Positions 1-9,609 are shown, counted from the first letter of the stretch. The stretch: DNA of 64,000 bases from Balneolaceae bacterium (GCA_017640665.1 JAEPQE010000003.1:62001-126000); one strand, 5' to 3'. Notes: generated by a model not told the origin, from the sequence alone. Program-made: numbers and translations.

Positions 1-2
1 CA

Positions 3-230
3 CAAACTGATACAATCCCGAACACAACAAACTTAACAACTGAAACCGTAGCCCCATGGGTAGATCGTAGTAATACGATTCATTTTGCAGGAACATCACT
101 TCAGCAAAACAATCCTCAGCCGCTTCAGTTGGAAAGGGATCAAAGTTTCTCCAGGCTCAAGCTCATAAACGCAGAGACTGGATTCGCTCCTCCAACAAGA
201 AAGATAGTGTTGACAAGTTCATCCCGATAA
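3..230 (+). CDS. C-terminal end of an unidentified protein (5' truncated by window edge)
   Basis: The frame is open from the window edge to a TAA at 228-230 and gives about 75 residues ending in VLTSSSR. It is polar and rich in Thr, Asn and Gln, with no recognisable motif. An intrinsic terminator follows seven bases later and separates it from parA, which supports it being the end of a real gene. I do not recognise the family, and function cannot be assigned from this fragment. Confidence 0.55.
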   Translation, partial: QTDTIPNTTNLTTETVAPWVDRSNTIHFAGTSLQQNNPQPLQLERDQSFSRLKLINAETGFAPPTRKIVLTSSSR

Positions 231-236
231 ATTAAA

Positions 237-260
237 GGCAACCAATAGGTTGCCTTTTTT
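237..260 (+). terminator. Intrinsic terminator
   Basis: A perfect 7-bp stem, ggcaacc/ggttgcc with loop aata, is followed by six T residues. It sits just after the stop codon of the truncated first gene. Confidence 0.85.
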
Positions 261-261
261 A

Positions 262-270
262 TGTGGATAA
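262..270 (-). promoter_or_regulatory. Perfect DnaA box upstream of parA
   Basis: TGTGGATAA is the exact reverse complement of the DnaA box TTATCCACA. It lies about 105 nt before the parA start, in the AT-rich gap between the terminator and parA. A single box does not make an origin, but it could bind DnaA at the parAB promoter. Confidence 0.5.
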
Positions 271-374
271 CTTTAAGCAAATGTGTTAATAAGTTTTTTT
301 GTAACCGAGATAGGCTCGCTTTATATTGAAATTTAGTCGAAAAACGTTCATTTCATAAAGCAGGATATTATTTA

Positions 375-1169
375 ATGGGTAAAGTTATTGCCATTGCCAA
401 TCAGAAGGGTGGAGTCGGAAAAACAACCACGGCAATTAACCTGGCAGCCAGCCTTGCAGCCATCGAACACCCAACTCTGGTTATCGATATTGATCCCCAA
501 AGTAATACTACAAGTGGTTTAGGAATCGATTCTAAAACGGTAACGAATTCTATTTATGAAGTGATGATAGGAAGCACGGATGTAAACGATGCCATCCGAC
601 AGACCGAGCTCGACTTTCTGGACTTAGTTCCGGCGCATATCAATCTTGTGGGGGCTGAAATCGAAATGATTGATCGTGAGGAGCGAGAGAGAATTTTGAA
701 GAAAGCTATTGCTGATCTGCGCGAACGGTATGATTTTATTGTGATTGATTGCCCCCCTTCTTTGGGACTTTTGACTATTAATGCGCTTACGGCATCGGAT
801 TCTATTGTGATACCTGTTCAGTGTGAATATTTTGCGCTGGAAGGATTAGGGCAGCTTTTAAATACCATTAAGATTGTGAGGCAGCATTTAAATCCGGAGC
901 TTGATATTGAAGGGGTTCTTCTAACAATGTACGATACACGAACAAGGCTTTCTAATCAGGTAGCAGAAGAGGTTAAACGTTATTTCGATGATCGGGTATT
1001 TAAATCGGTAATTGCACGAAATGTTCGTCTTGCTGAGGCGCCCAGTTTTGGAAAACCTGCATTGCTCTATGATTCAACCAGTGTGGGTTCGAAAAATTAT
1101 CTGGCGTTGGCAAGAGAAATCATAAAAAAGAACAGAAAGCTGTTTAAGAACAGCCCGGTACTTTCTTAA
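375..1169 (+). CDS. parA: ParA/Soj chromosome-partitioning ATPase
   Basis: This 264-residue protein starts with a deviant Walker A motif, KGGVGKTT (residues 11-18), typical of the ParA/MinD family. The switch motif DIDPQ (about 38-42) and the Walker B-like FIVIDCPPS (about 121-129) are present. Length matches chromosomal Soj. ParA binds DNA non-specifically and hydrolyses ATP when stimulated by ParB-parS complexes, which moves replication origins apart. It sits 10 nt before parB, so the two are probably co-transcribed. The ATG at 375 places the P-loop at the usual distance from the N-terminus. Confidence 0.97.
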   Translation: MGKVIAIANQKGGVGKTTTAINLAASLAAIEHPTLVIDIDPQSNTTSGLGIDSKTVTNSIYEVMIGSTDVNDAIRQTELDFLDLVPAHINLVGAEIEMIDREERERILKKAIADLRERYDFIVIDCPPSLGLLTINALTASDSIVIPVQCEYFALEGLGQLLNTIKIVRQHLNPELDIEGVLLTMYDTRTRLSNQVAEEVKRYFDDRVFKSVIARNVRLAEAPSFGKPALLYDSTSVGSKNYLALAREIIKKNRKLFKNSPVLS

Positions 1170-1179
1170 GTAAAGAATT

Positions 1180-2112
1180 ATGGCGACTAAAAAAGTACTT
1201 GGAAGAGGTTTAGGGGCGTTTTTCCCGGAATATGAATCGGAAGTAGCTTCTTCATCTGAAGAAAAAAAGAAATCAGAGAAAAGAGAGGGAATTGAAAAAA
1301 ATATCATTGCCCCGGAAGAACGCGTAAATGTAGTTCTGAATGTCCCGGTCGAGCATATTCGTGCAAACCCTCATCAACCCAGAAAAGAGTTTGATGAGGA
1401 ACGCTTAGAAGAACTCGCTGATTCTCTAAAAAAGCATGGACTTATCCAGCCGATTACAGTTCGCTACATCGGGGAAAAGAGATTCGAGCTTATAAGTGGA
1501 GAACGGCGTTTGAGAGCTGCTAAGTTGGGGGGGATGGATGAAATTCCTGCTTACATTCGTGAAGCTGACGATGAACAAAGTATGGCTTTTGCGCTGATTG
1601 AGAATATTCAGAGAGAGGAACTAAACCCCCTTGAAGTTGCCATGGGGTACAAGCGGTTACTGGAGGAATTTGACTATACTCAAGCTGAAGTAGCGAGCCG
1701 GGTAGGCAAGAACAGAACTACAGTCACGAATATGCTTCGTTTGTTAAACCTCCCTGATTTTATTCAGGCAGCTTTAGTTTCTGGTAAGATTACGACTGGT
1801 CACGCAAGATCTTTAATCACTATCGAAGACCAGACAGTTCAGCAAAAACTGTTGAACAAAATCATCAAGTTAGGCTGGTCAGTTAGACAGGTTGAGGATG
1901 TGGTACGTGAGTTAGGAAATTCAACTTCGAAAAAGAAACCATCTAAAACTACATCGAAGGATCCATTTTATGATGAAATTTCTACCCGTTTAAGACGTAC
2001 TTTCAGCACTAAGGTAAACATCAAACCAAAAGCTAAAGGCGGTGAAATCAAGATCGAATATTATTCGGAAGAAGACCTTGAACGAATTTTGGCCATTTTT
2101 GACTCTATTTAA
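1180..2112 (+). CDS. parB: ParB/Spo0J chromosome-partitioning protein
   Basis: 310 residues with the ParB layout. A basic N-terminal tail opens with a VLGRGLGAF-type motif. The ParB/sulfiredoxin domain follows (about 52-145) with NPHQPRKEF (63-71), the CTP-binding GERRLRAA box (107-114) and ENIQRE (141-146). A helix-turn-helix (about 166-190) should recognise parS, and a C-terminal dimerisation region ends the protein. It is a CTP-dependent clamp that loads at parS and works with ParA encoded just upstream. I saw no parS-like 16-mer in this window. Its last 71 nt overlap the longest frame of the next gene. Confidence 0.97.
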   Translation: MATKKVLGRGLGAFFPEYESEVASSSEEKKKSEKREGIEKNIIAPEERVNVVLNVPVEHIRANPHQPRKEFDEERLEELADSLKKHGLIQPITVRYIGEKRFELISGERRLRAAKLGGMDEIPAYIREADDEQSMAFALIENIQREELNPLEVAMGYKRLLEEFDYTQAEVASRVGKNRTTVTNMLRLLNLPDFIQAALVSGKITTGHARSLITIEDQTVQQKLLNKIIKLGWSVRQVEDVVRELGNSTSKKKPSKTTSKDPFYDEISTRLRRTFSTKVNIKPKAKGGEIKIEYYSEEDLERILAIFDSI

Positions 2113-2710
2113 AACAGTCCTGCTATTTGCTCTGCTTTTGATTTCTGGCAGTACATATGCTCAGAATTTTTCTTCTAAACCCTCATTTCTATCTCCCTCA
2201 ATTTCGATAAAAACTGAAGCAGAGAATCAGGTATATCCTGATCCAAAAATGGTGTTAAGACGATCACTTATAATTCCGGGCTGGGGACAGGTTACGAATA
2301 AACAGGATTGGAAAGTCCCTTTAGTTTATGGATTACTTGGCGGTCTTACTTATTACAGTGTCTATTTAACTAAGCAATATCACGACTACAGGGCCGCCTA
2401 TTATAATTCATTCGAATCAAATACGGATTTCAGATTTGGTGCAACACCCTCTTACCTGGAAAATGCAGGCTCTGAGAGTTTACGGTCTAATCGGAACTTT
2501 TTGCGCAACCGAAGAGATTTTATATATGTAACAATTGGATTGGCTTATATATTGAATGCAGTTGACGCGTATGTATTTGCGCATTTACGATCTTTTGATG
2601 TATCAGATGATTTATCAATGAACACCCGGCTTAAACCAGAATTGATTACGACTTCAACATCTATACAGGCTCCTGTTGTCACTTTAACATTTTCCTTAAC
2701 TAAGAAATAA
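2042..2710 (+). CDS. DUF5683-type membrane/secreted protein
   Basis: Up to 222 residues. A hydrophobic segment ending in STYAQ looks like a signal peptide. Then comes RRSLIIPGWGQ, the hallmark of DUF5683 proteins of Bacteroidota-like genomes, and two further hydrophobic stretches (about 92-110 and 158-178). Function is unknown. The start is uncertain: the longest frame begins with GTG at 2042 inside parB, but TTG codons at 2078 or 2099 (near the parB stop) give a more usual signal peptide. Either way it is translationally linked to parB and is probably in the same transcript. Confidence 0.8.
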   Translation: MKSRSNIIRKKTLNEFWPFLTLFKTVLLFALLLISGSTYAQNFSSKPSFLSPSISIKTEAENQVYPDPKMVLRRSLIIPGWGQVTNKQDWKVPLVYGLLGGLTYYSVYLTKQYHDYRAAYYNSFESNTDFRFGATPSYLENAGSESLRSNRNFLRNRRDFIYVTIGLAYILNAVDAYVFAHLRSFDVSDDLSMNTRLKPELITTSTSIQAPVVTLTFSLTKK

Positions 2711-2712
2711 AT

Positions 2713-3420
2713 ATGGATAACCAACCGAATAACGGACTCCCAATCCCTGATAATTACAGAGGAGATGCATCAAGTGACTTGTGGAGTGTTTTTAAAATAA
2801 TGGGAGAGTTTGTGGAAGGCTATGATAAGCTTTTCAAAATTGGTCCATGCGTTACTATTTTTGGATCCGCCAGAACCAAACCGGATCAAAAGTATTATAA
2901 ATTAGCTTCGGAATTTGCTTCACAATTAACTCAAAAAGGATTTGGGGTGATTTCTGGAGGAGGCCCCGGCATTATGGAAGCGGCTAATAAAGGAGCGACA
3001 GAAAGTAATGGGAAATCGGTAGGGGTAGGCATTGAACTTCCCCATGAGCAAGGCATCAACGATTTTGTGGATCCGCGGTATGCAATCAACTTTAATTATT
3101 TCTTTGTCAGGAAAGTGATGTTCGTCAAATACTCTCAGGCTTTGGTAGTATTCCCGGGAGGTTTTGGAACATTAGATGAATTATTCGAGAGCCTTACACT
3201 TGTTCAAACCAGAAAAATCACTAAAATACCGATTGTCTTATTTGGAACAGAATACTGGAGCGGCTTAGTAGATTGGATAAATTCGACTATGAAAACCTGG
3301 GGAACAATCTCGGAGAATGATACTGATCTTTTTATAGTTACAGATAGTTGTGAAGATGGGGTAGAGCATATATGTGAGTTCTACCAGCAACAAGAACCTA
3401 TGCCAAATTTCCATTTTTAG
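2713..3420 (+). CDS. LOG-family (TIGR00730) nucleotide phosphoribohydrolase
   Basis: 235 residues with a Rossmann-type fold. The family motif PGGFGTLDE is at residues 148-156, with an upstream SGGGPGIMEAANKGA stretch (about 77-91). Characterised LOG proteins hydrolyse cytokinin-type or purine nucleoside 5'-monophosphates to free base and ribose 5-phosphate. Glu156 of the motif is the expected catalytic residue. The gene starts 2 nt after the DUF5683 gene, so it probably ends the parAB transcript. The exact substrate cannot be read from sequence. Confidence 0.9.
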   Translation: MDNQPNNGLPIPDNYRGDASSDLWSVFKIMGEFVEGYDKLFKIGPCVTIFGSARTKPDQKYYKLASEFASQLTQKGFGVISGGGPGIMEAANKGATESNGKSVGVGIELPHEQGINDFVDPRYAINFNYFFVRKVMFVKYSQALVVFPGGFGTLDELFESLTLVQTRKITKIPIVLFGTEYWSGLVDWINSTMKTWGTISENDTDLFIVTDSCEDGVEHICEFYQQQEPMPNFHF

Positions 3421-3555
3421 AATTGAAAGTACGTACATCGCATAAATTGACTAGAAAACAATAATTTTAAATTTAAATGAGTTTAAGGTTTTAAATAAAA
3501 GAGCATTTTTTATTAAATTGCTTACTTGTTCGAAACGAATTAAATAAATAAAGAT

Positions 3556-4572
3556 ATGAAGGATTTAAAGAGAATATTTTTAGTATTTGTATTTGCAATG
3601 GCTTCTGTAGCAGTTCAGGCACAGGATGGTACAGGTAATACTGATGCGATTAATGCTTATAACGAAGCATTAGAATTAGCCCAGTCAAAAGATTATGATG
3701 CAGCTATCAGTAAATACAGAGAAGCAATTACTATTGCTGAAGGACTTGGCGCTGAAGGAGAAGATATTAAAACACGTTCTGAGAACGCTATTCCTAAGAT
3801 GTATTTTTCCAAAGCTATTGACGCTTACAATGCATTTAAAAGTTCACCATCTATCCCGAATTTAGATACAGCAATTGCTCAGTTTGCTGAAGCAAGAACA
3901 GTTGGAGCTGACTCTGGGGATGATCAGGTACGCGACAGAGCACGAGGAGTATTAGCTCAGCTTTATTATCAGAAAGGTACGATGCTTTTCAAACGCGAGA
4001 ATTTTGCTCAAGCTGAAGAAGCTCTTAACAATGCAATTGAAGTCAATGCTAATTATGCTAAGGCATACTATCAAAAAGGGCTCGTACACAAGAAAAACAG
4101 CCCTAATGATTTAGAAGGAATTATGAATTGGTTCGACCGTGCCATCGCTGTTGGAGAACAAGTAAATGATGGGGCAGTTGTTCGTTCTGCTACTAATTCT
4201 GCTCATGCAGAGTTACTTTTCAGGGGGGCGAAATCAATTGAGCAGGGTCAGAATACTCGTGCAATTGAATTATTGCAAATGTCATTGGAGTATGATAATA
4301 CCTCTGCTGACTCTTACTATCGTTTAGCTGAGGCTTCTAATAAGCTGGGTAACAGAGATAATGCTATCAGATATGCGAACCAAGCCCTTAGTAATGAGTC
4401 TGGTGGTAATACCGATAAGGCAAAAATCTATTTCGAACTTGGATTAGCTCATCAGGCAAAAGGAAATAAAGGAAGCGCATGTGACGCTCTGAATAATGCA
4501 TCCTATGGTTCTTTCAAAGCTCCCGCTGAACACAAGATGGAGTTTGAACTTAAGTGCGAAAGCGCCAGATAA
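3556..4572 (+). CDS. Secreted tetratricopeptide-repeat protein
   Basis: 338 residues beginning with a Sec signal peptide that probably ends at VQAQ (about residue 22). The rest is helical with several TPR units, for example around residues 29-62, 130-165, 230-260 and 285-315, where alternating Ala, Tyr and Gly at canonical positions (YYQKG, YYRLAEA) can be seen. It should be a periplasmic protein-protein interaction scaffold. It stands alone: 135 nt separate it from the LOG gene and a strong terminator follows. Its specific partner is unknown. Confidence 0.85.
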   Translation: MKDLKRIFLVFVFAMASVAVQAQDGTGNTDAINAYNEALELAQSKDYDAAISKYREAITIAEGLGAEGEDIKTRSENAIPKMYFSKAIDAYNAFKSSPSIPNLDTAIAQFAEARTVGADSGDDQVRDRARGVLAQLYYQKGTMLFKRENFAQAEEALNNAIEVNANYAKAYYQKGLVHKKNSPNDLEGIMNWFDRAIAVGEQVNDGAVVRSATNSAHAELLFRGAKSIEQGQNTRAIELLQMSLEYDNTSADSYYRLAEASNKLGNRDNAIRYANQALSNESGGNTDKAKIYFELGLAHQAKGNKGSACDALNNASYGSFKAPAEHKMEFELKCESAR

Positions 4573-4590
4573 TATTTCAGGTCTTAACTT

Positions 4591-4622
4591 AAAGCCTTCA
4601 CTGTACAGTGAAGGCTTTTTTT
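4591..4622 (+). terminator. Intrinsic terminator after the TPR gene
   Basis: A perfect 13-bp inverted repeat (aagccttcactgt/acagtgaaggctt) leads into a run of T residues. It begins 18 nt after the stop codon. Confidence 0.93.
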
Positions 4623-4713
4623 ATGCGCTTTATTCTTATGAAAAATGAGAGATACTGCTTTTTAAAAATTACTATCTTTTTATACTAAAACTAACTTACA
4701 AGCAATCTTCCAA

Positions 4714-6705
4714 ATGACCTCATCTCAATTAGATCAACTTTGTGCGAACACAATCAGAACCCTTTCAATGGATGGGGTTCAAAAAGCGAACTCGGGGCAT
4801 CCAGGAATGCCAATGGGAATGGCTGACGTTGCTTATGTTTTGTGGACAAAGTATCTAAAGCATAACCCCAAAAATCCGAACTGGGCAGATCGTGACCGTT
4901 TTATTCTATCTGCAGGTCATGGTTCTATGTTGATTTATAGCCTGCTCCATTTAACTGGTTATGATGTAACTATGGAAGATCTCAAGAATTTCCGCCAAAC
5001 CGGAAGCAGAACTCCTGGCCACCCTGAATATGGAATGACTCGAGGAGTGGAAACCACAACCGGACCTTTGGGACAGGGATTTGCCACCGGTATTGGAATG
5101 GCGATGGCAGAAAGTCATCTTGCTGCAAAGTTCAACAAAGATGGGCACAATATTGTTGATCATTATACCTATGCAATTGTAAGTGATGGAGACTTGATGG
5201 AAGGAGTGTCGCACGAAGCTGCTTCTATGGCAGGACACATGAAACTTGGGAAACTAATCTACCTTTACGACTCGAATATGATTTCGATAGAAGGATCGAC
5301 CGAGCTTGCTTTTACAGAAGATGTTAAGAAGAGGTTCGAAGCTTATGGCTGGCACGTAACTGAAATCGACGGTCATAATTATTCAGAAATAGCTTCCGCG
5401 ATCGAAGAGTCAAAGGGCGTTAAAGACAAGCCTTCGTTAGTTATTTGTGATACTAAAATCGGATTTGGTTCGCCTAATAAGGAGGGAAAAGAATCCTCAC
5501 ACGGTTCTCCTTTAGGTGATGATGAAATTGTGTTAACAAAGAAAGTATATGGATTCGATCCTGAGAAGAAATTTTATATTCCTGAAGAAGCTATGGAAAT
5601 ATTCAGAGGAGAGGTTGCAAAAGGGGCTGCTTCAGAGGCCGAATGGAATGCGAAATTTGAAGAATATGCATCAAATTATGAGAAAGAGGCTTCATCTTTC
5701 ACAAAATGGATGAGCAGAGATATAAGTTCTGATCTTGAAGCGGCACTTCCAGAGTTTGAAGTAACAGAAAATGGGCCTGCTACAAGGGCCTCCTCTGGAA
5801 AAGTTATTAATGCAATTAAAGATATTGTTCCAAATTTATTTGGAGGATCTGCTGATCTTGGACCCAGTACAAAGACAGATATTAACGGAGAAGGAGAATA
5901 CGGGGCAGAAACACCGGAAGGAAGAACTGTACACTTTGGGGTTCGCGAATTTGGAATGGCTGCGGCTGTAAATGGGATGGCTTTACATAGAGGCATAATT
6001 CCATTTGGAGCCACCTTCTTTGTGTTCACAGATTATCTGCGTCCGGCGCTTCGTCTTGCTGCGTTAATGAAAGCCCCATCTATTTTTGTAATGACTCACG
6101 ATAGCATTGGGCTCGGTGAAGATGGGCCTACACACCAACCGGTTGAGCATCTTGCAAGTATTCGCGCGATGCCTAATGTCACAGTTATTAGGCCCGGAGA
6201 TGCAAACGAGGTTTCTTATGCATGGAAAGTTGCCATTGAAAATAAATCAAGTCCTACCGTTTTGGTTTTGACTCGTCAAGGGATACCTACGTATGAACGG
6301 ACTGAAGCAAATCCTGCATCTTTGGTAGAAAAAGGAGCATATATCTTTGCAGACTCAGATAAAGAGACACCGGATGCAATTTTGATCGGTACTGGCTCAG
6401 AACTACACCTTGCTGTAAATGCTAAGGCAGAATTAAAAGCTAAAGGAATTGATGCACGTGTAGTAAGTATGCCAAGTTGGGATCTATTTGAAAAGCAAAG
6501 TGCTGAATACAAAGAAAGCGTACTACCCAAAGCAGTAACAAATCGGGTATCTATCGAAGCAGGTTCTACTTTTGGATGGGAACGATATGTTGGTGCTGAA
6601 GGAGCCGCAATTGGACTTGATACTTTTGGGGAATCAGGGCCTGCAGATGAGCTCTACAAACATTTCGGGATCACCACAGATAAAATGGTTGAAGCCGTAA
6701 GCTAA
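4714..6705 (+). CDS. tkt: Transketolase
   Basis: 663 residues, full length for a bacterial transketolase. The thiamine-diphosphate domain contains the GDGDLMEG motif (159-166) with the metal-binding Asn near 188. SGHPGMPMG (about 27-35) is the substrate-side His region. The pyrimidine-binding domain has [12 protein letters not shown] (about 411-422), whose Glu activates the cofactor, and a C-terminal domain follows. It moves two-carbon units between sugar phosphates in the non-oxidative pentose phosphate pathway. It is monocistronic here, flanked by an upstream terminator and a separate sigma-factor operon. Confidence 0.98.
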   Translation: MTSSQLDQLCANTIRTLSMDGVQKANSGHPGMPMGMADVAYVLWTKYLKHNPKNPNWADRDRFILSAGHGSMLIYSLLHLTGYDVTMEDLKNFRQTGSRTPGHPEYGMTRGVETTTGPLGQGFATGIGMAMAESHLAAKFNKDGHNIVDHYTYAIVSDGDLMEGVSHEAASMAGHMKLGKLIYLYDSNMISIEGSTELAFTEDVKKRFEAYGWHVTEIDGHNYSEIASAIEESKGVKDKPSLVICDTKIGFGSPNKEGKESSHGSPLGDDEIVLTKKVYGFDPEKKFYIPEEAMEIFRGEVAKGAASEAEWNAKFEEYASNYEKEASSFTKWMSRDISSDLEAALPEFEVTENGPATRASSGKVINAIKDIVPNLFGGSADLGPSTKTDINGEGEYGAETPEGRTVHFGVREFGMAAAVNGMALHRGIIPFGATFFVFTDYLRPALRLAALMKAPSIFVMTHDSIGLGEDGPTHQPVEHLASIRAMPNVTVIRPGDANEVSYAWKVAIENKSSPTVLVLTRQGIPTYERTEANPASLVEKGAYIFADSDKETPDAILIGTGSELHLAVNAKAELKAKGIDARVVSMPSWDLFEKQSAEYKESVLPKAVTNRVSIEAGSTFGWERYVGAEGAAIGLDTFGESGPADELYKHFGITTDKMVEAVS

Positions 6706-6788
6706 TTTCAAACATTTTTTTTGATCTGTAATTCTGGTTCTTTTTTTACAACATACCTTTTGAAGGTTAACCCTCCTATTTAAATAGT

Positions 6789-7286
6789 TTGACGAAATCA
6801 TCTCTTGAAAAAGAGTTCTTAGCAAGGCTAAACGACTCACAGGGAATCGTGCATAAAGTATGCAGGATGTACTGTGATGAGGAGGAGGAGCGTAAAGATC
6901 TCTTTCAGGAGATATTGATTCACCTTTGGAAATCTTACCCCACGTTCAAAGGAGACGCGAAATTTTCAACCTGGATGTACCGGGTAGCTTTTAATGTAGC
7001 TATTCAACGCCTAAGGAAAGAAAAGAAAAAAAAGGAAGACGCGGTACTACCGGAACGGCTAGATCAGTTTTCACATGAATCTGAAGGGGAGGAGTTAGGT
7101 GAAGAAAAAAGGATGCTAAGGCTTGCAATCAGGCAGTTAAATGAAATTGAAAAAGCTATTGTGATGCTTTACCTCGAGGAACGAGATGCTGAAGATATTG
7201 CTGAAATCATCGGGATATCACAAAACAATGTGCGTGTTAAAATGACTCGTATTCGAAACAAGCTAAAAGATTTGGTGGAGGCATAA
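6789..7286 (+). CDS. ECF-type sigma-70 family RNA polymerase sigma factor
   Basis: 165 residues with only the two ECF domains. Sigma2 (about 18-85) carries the LFQEILIHLWKSYPTFKG and FSTWMYRVAFNVAI core-binding and -10 recognition elements. Sigma4 (about 110-160) carries an HTH for -35 recognition. The start is TTG, since no ATG occurs before residue 28 and the upstream region has stops. One nucleotide separates it from the membrane protein gene that follows, the usual position of an anti-sigma factor. Confidence 0.93.
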   Translation: MTKSSLEKEFLARLNDSQGIVHKVCRMYCDEEEERKDLFQEILIHLWKSYPTFKGDAKFSTWMYRVAFNVAIQRLRKEKKKKEDAVLPERLDQFSHESEGEELGEEKRMLRLAIRQLNEIEKAIVMLYLEERDAEDIAEIIGISQNNVRVKMTRIRNKLKDLVEA

Positions 7287-7287
7287 T

Positions 7288-7932
7288 ATGGATCTTGACC
7301 AATTAAAAAATGTGTGGCAGAAAACCTCCGGAGAAATGGGTGAAGGCTATTTTATTAGTGAGCAAAATATGCATGAGCTTATTCAGAAAAAATCCAACAC
7401 AACTATTGCAAAAGTTAAAAGGCAGATGAAGCAAAAAGTGTTGTATGCAGGTACAGTTTCAATTTTGATGATTATGTTTTCAAGTTTTGGCTTTCTTAGA
7501 GAAGAACCTCTCTTCGATAAGATTTCGAATATCGAAGCTGGAATTTTCTACCTGATTTTCGGATTAGTAATCGCATTTATTTCCATCTTCAATGCATTCA
7601 GCTATCATAAAGTGAAGCAGATAGAGCAGTATGAATCTGACTTGAAATCTTCAATTACAAGTGTAGTTAAAGTGCTTAAAAGTGCTATGAACGCTAAGAT
7701 TTTTTCAGATACTTTTGTGATGCCTTTCACAGTAATTGTGTTAGCTATTGTAGCCTATATACGCGGAATTGGGGCTTTTACGAATCCAACACTTATTTTT
7801 TATTCTTTATTAGTCTCTATTGGATTAGGAATTCTCTCTTATTTCATTTCAAAGAAAGGTCAATGTAGCAGGTATGAGCAACAAATGATTTCGCTGGAAG
7901 AGTCTCTCAGAGAATTAGAAGAGGAAAAATGA
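7288..7932 (+). CDS. Membrane protein, candidate anti-sigma partner of the ECF factor
   Basis: 214 residues. The first ~50 are a soluble, charged segment with MDLDQLKNVWQ, a start often seen in proteins encoded after ECF sigma genes in Bacteroidota-like genomes. Four transmembrane helices follow (about 52-70, 83-106, 143-161, 166-187) and then a charged coiled-coil tail. The N-terminal segment could hold the sigma factor at the membrane, but I see no classical zinc-binding anti-sigma motif. The anti-sigma role rests on gene order and topology. Confidence 0.7.
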   Translation: MDLDQLKNVWQKTSGEMGEGYFISEQNMHELIQKKSNTTIAKVKRQMKQKVLYAGTVSILMIMFSSFGFLREEPLFDKISNIEAGIFYLIFGLVIAFISIFNAFSYHKVKQIEQYESDLKSSITSVVKVLKSAMNAKIFSDTFVMPFTVIVLAIVAYIRGIGAFTNPTLIFYSLLVSIGLGILSYFISKKGQCSRYEQQMISLEESLRELEEEK

Positions 7933-8432
7933 TGGGCAATGTACCAGCAATACCAGGTTCCTTTAGCAAGCGCTTTAGAATAAAATATCGATATAGTAAA
8001 CCCATTGTATATACTTACTTTATTGTTTTTTTAAGCTTTCCAGTTGTAAAAGGAATACTCAGGCCATGGGCAATCTCAACTATACCGGATAGTTTTTTTA
8101 CAACCGTACTTTTCTCGTATCCCAACTTTGCAGAGGCTGTAATTGGCTTGTCTTCAGTAAGTGTTATGTTATTTATATTCAGAAACTGGTGTAGAGAACG
8201 ATTTAATATATACTTGATTCAGGACACCTCTTTGTATTTGATAAGTGCATCTCTTTCAGCCGTATTTGTAATCACTCAGGAAATGAAAATCCATGATTTG
8301 GGTGGGGAGAACATCTACGACATAAATGATATTTATGCCTCATGTATTGGATTGATATTTACTCTTGGCTTGTTATTGAAGTTTGGAGTTTTCTCTAAAA
8401 GAAAAGTCAAAAAAGAAATCAGTTCTCTTTAA
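7929..8432 (+). CDS. Small polytopic membrane protein of unknown function
   Basis: 167 residues with about four predicted membrane helices (about 29-47, 66-90, 101-120, 137-158) and a lysine-rich C-terminus. It overlaps the preceding gene by an ATGA junction, so it belongs to the ECF operon. The last helix region (DINDIYASCIGLIF) faintly recalls VanZ-like proteins, but not enough to assign the family. It ends 14 nt inside the convergent phosphatase gene. Confidence 0.65.
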   Translation: MMGNVPAIPGSFSKRFRIKYRYSKPIVYTYFIVFLSFPVVKGILRPWAISTIPDSFFTTVLFSYPNFAEAVIGLSSVSVMLFIFRNWCRERFNIYLIQDTSLYLISASLSAVFVITQEMKIHDLGGENIYDINDIYASCIGLIFTLGLLLKFGVFSKRKVKKEISSL

Positions 8433-9609
8433 CTACTTTTGCTTCTGCAATCTGTTTTGTGGCGCTCGCTGATTCCGGTCGATGGATACATGTAAAGGTA
8501 ACATCATCTGCAGGTTCTACCGTACCAATGAAGGCTTCTAAAGAAGACTGAATTTTCTGGACCACCGTTTTAGCGTGAAGTGAGCCATAAATTTCCATCA
8601 ACGATTCAATACGCTCTTCTCCATACTCTTCACCCCTTTCGTTACGAGCTTCACTTAGACCATCTGTATAAAGAAGTACCGAATCACCAGGTTTAAAGTG
8701 AAAACGCTTCACTTCCAAATGTTGATCAAGCATAGCTGTTGAAGTCATTCCAAGAGCAAAACCATTAGCTTTTAAATTGAAGGTAGCGTCTCTCTCGCGA
8801 CTGTAATAAATAGGTATATTATGTCCGGCACGGACATATTCAAACTCTTCTTTATCGTTCGGGAAGTAAGCCACACAACCCGTTACAAAAGTTTTATCCC
8901 TGCTATTACTTTTCACAAAATCGTTGAGCTGAAGGAATAAGTCTTTCGGTGAGGGTTGTTCTTTATGAATAAGTAAATTTACTAAAGCCTGCATCCTAAC
9001 CATGTATAAAGCCGCGCTTAATCCCTTTCCGGATACATCTGCAATTACTACATACGTACCTTTTTCAGTATCTATCACATCCAAGTAATCGCCACCTACT
9101 TCCTTTGCTGTATGGGCAAAAGAATAGACTTCCAGATTATCTTTATTTAGAGAAGTACCGGGGAGCAGGCTTAACTGGATATCCCGCGCTAAATCAATCT
9201 CTTTTTGCACATCTGATTTTTCCAGCAGCTCTACGAGGAGTAAAAGAAACATGGAAGAAAAAGCTACCGGCAGCATCAAACCTGAGAAAAACAAAAACTC
9301 TGATAACCCAAAGAAGTTGAGCAAATAGTGCCCCACAAAACTCACCGAACCTACTCCAAATGCCAGGCGACGTGTAGGATTCAGCCGCTGAGTCAGATCA
9401 GAAAACAAGCGCATGAATTTAACATGTCCAGGTAACTGTTGTCCCTGCTGGCGTTCAATATCAGCTACGGCTTCTTTGTAAAGGAGTTTAAGTCGGTCGG
9501 TATCAGCGGTAAGCTCCTTGGAAATTCGCTCGCGGCTCATCCCAGAGACATACTCCTGATAAAATTTCTTGGTTCCGTAACCCGATTGCGCTTCGTTTTT
9601 TAAACTCAA
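8419..9609 (-). CDS. SpoIIE/RsbU-type PP2C serine phosphatase, membrane-anchored
   Basis: 396 residues. A cytosolic N-terminus precedes two hydrophobic helices (about 82-100 and 105-126). Then comes a linker containing the LARDIQLSLLPG element that usually precedes SpoIIE domains, and a PPM/SpoIIE catalytic domain (about 165-378) with metal-binding motifs GGDYLD, IADVSGKG, GHN and YTDGLSEARN. Such enzymes dephosphorylate anti-anti-sigma (STAS) proteins in partner-switching pathways, though no STAS or kinase gene lies here. The start is taken as TTG at 9609; ATG codon 24 (9540) is the alternative. Confidence 0.9.
   Translation of the reverse strand: MSLKNEAQSGYGTKKFYQEYVSGMSRERISKELTADTDRLKLLYKEAVADIERQQGQQLPGHVKFMRLFSDLTQRLNPTRRLAFGVGSVSFVGHYLLNFFGLSEFLFFSGLMLPVAFSSMFLLLLVELLEKSDVQKEIDLARDIQLSLLPGTSLNKDNLEVYSFAHTAKEVGGDYLDVIDTEKGTYVVIADVSGKGLSAALYMVRMQALVNLLIHKEQPSPKDLFLQLNDFVKSNSRDKTFVTGCVAYFPNDKEEFEYVRAGHNIPIYYSRERDATFNLKANGFALGMTSTAMLDQHLEVKRFHFKPGDSVLLYTDGLSEARNERGEEYGEERIESLMEIYGSLHAKTVVQKIQSSLEAFIGTVEPADDVTFTCIHRPESASATKQIAEAKVVKEN

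Noticed and set aside
262-374. Chromosomal origin of replication
   Set aside because: Only one DnaA box is present, with no box cluster and no dnaA, dnaN or mnmG gene nearby.
1180-2112. parS site for ParB in or near the parAB genes
   Set aside because: No sequence close to the 16-bp parS palindrome TGTTTCACGTGAAACA was found. CACGTG cores at about 14163 and 26547 lack the flanking bases.
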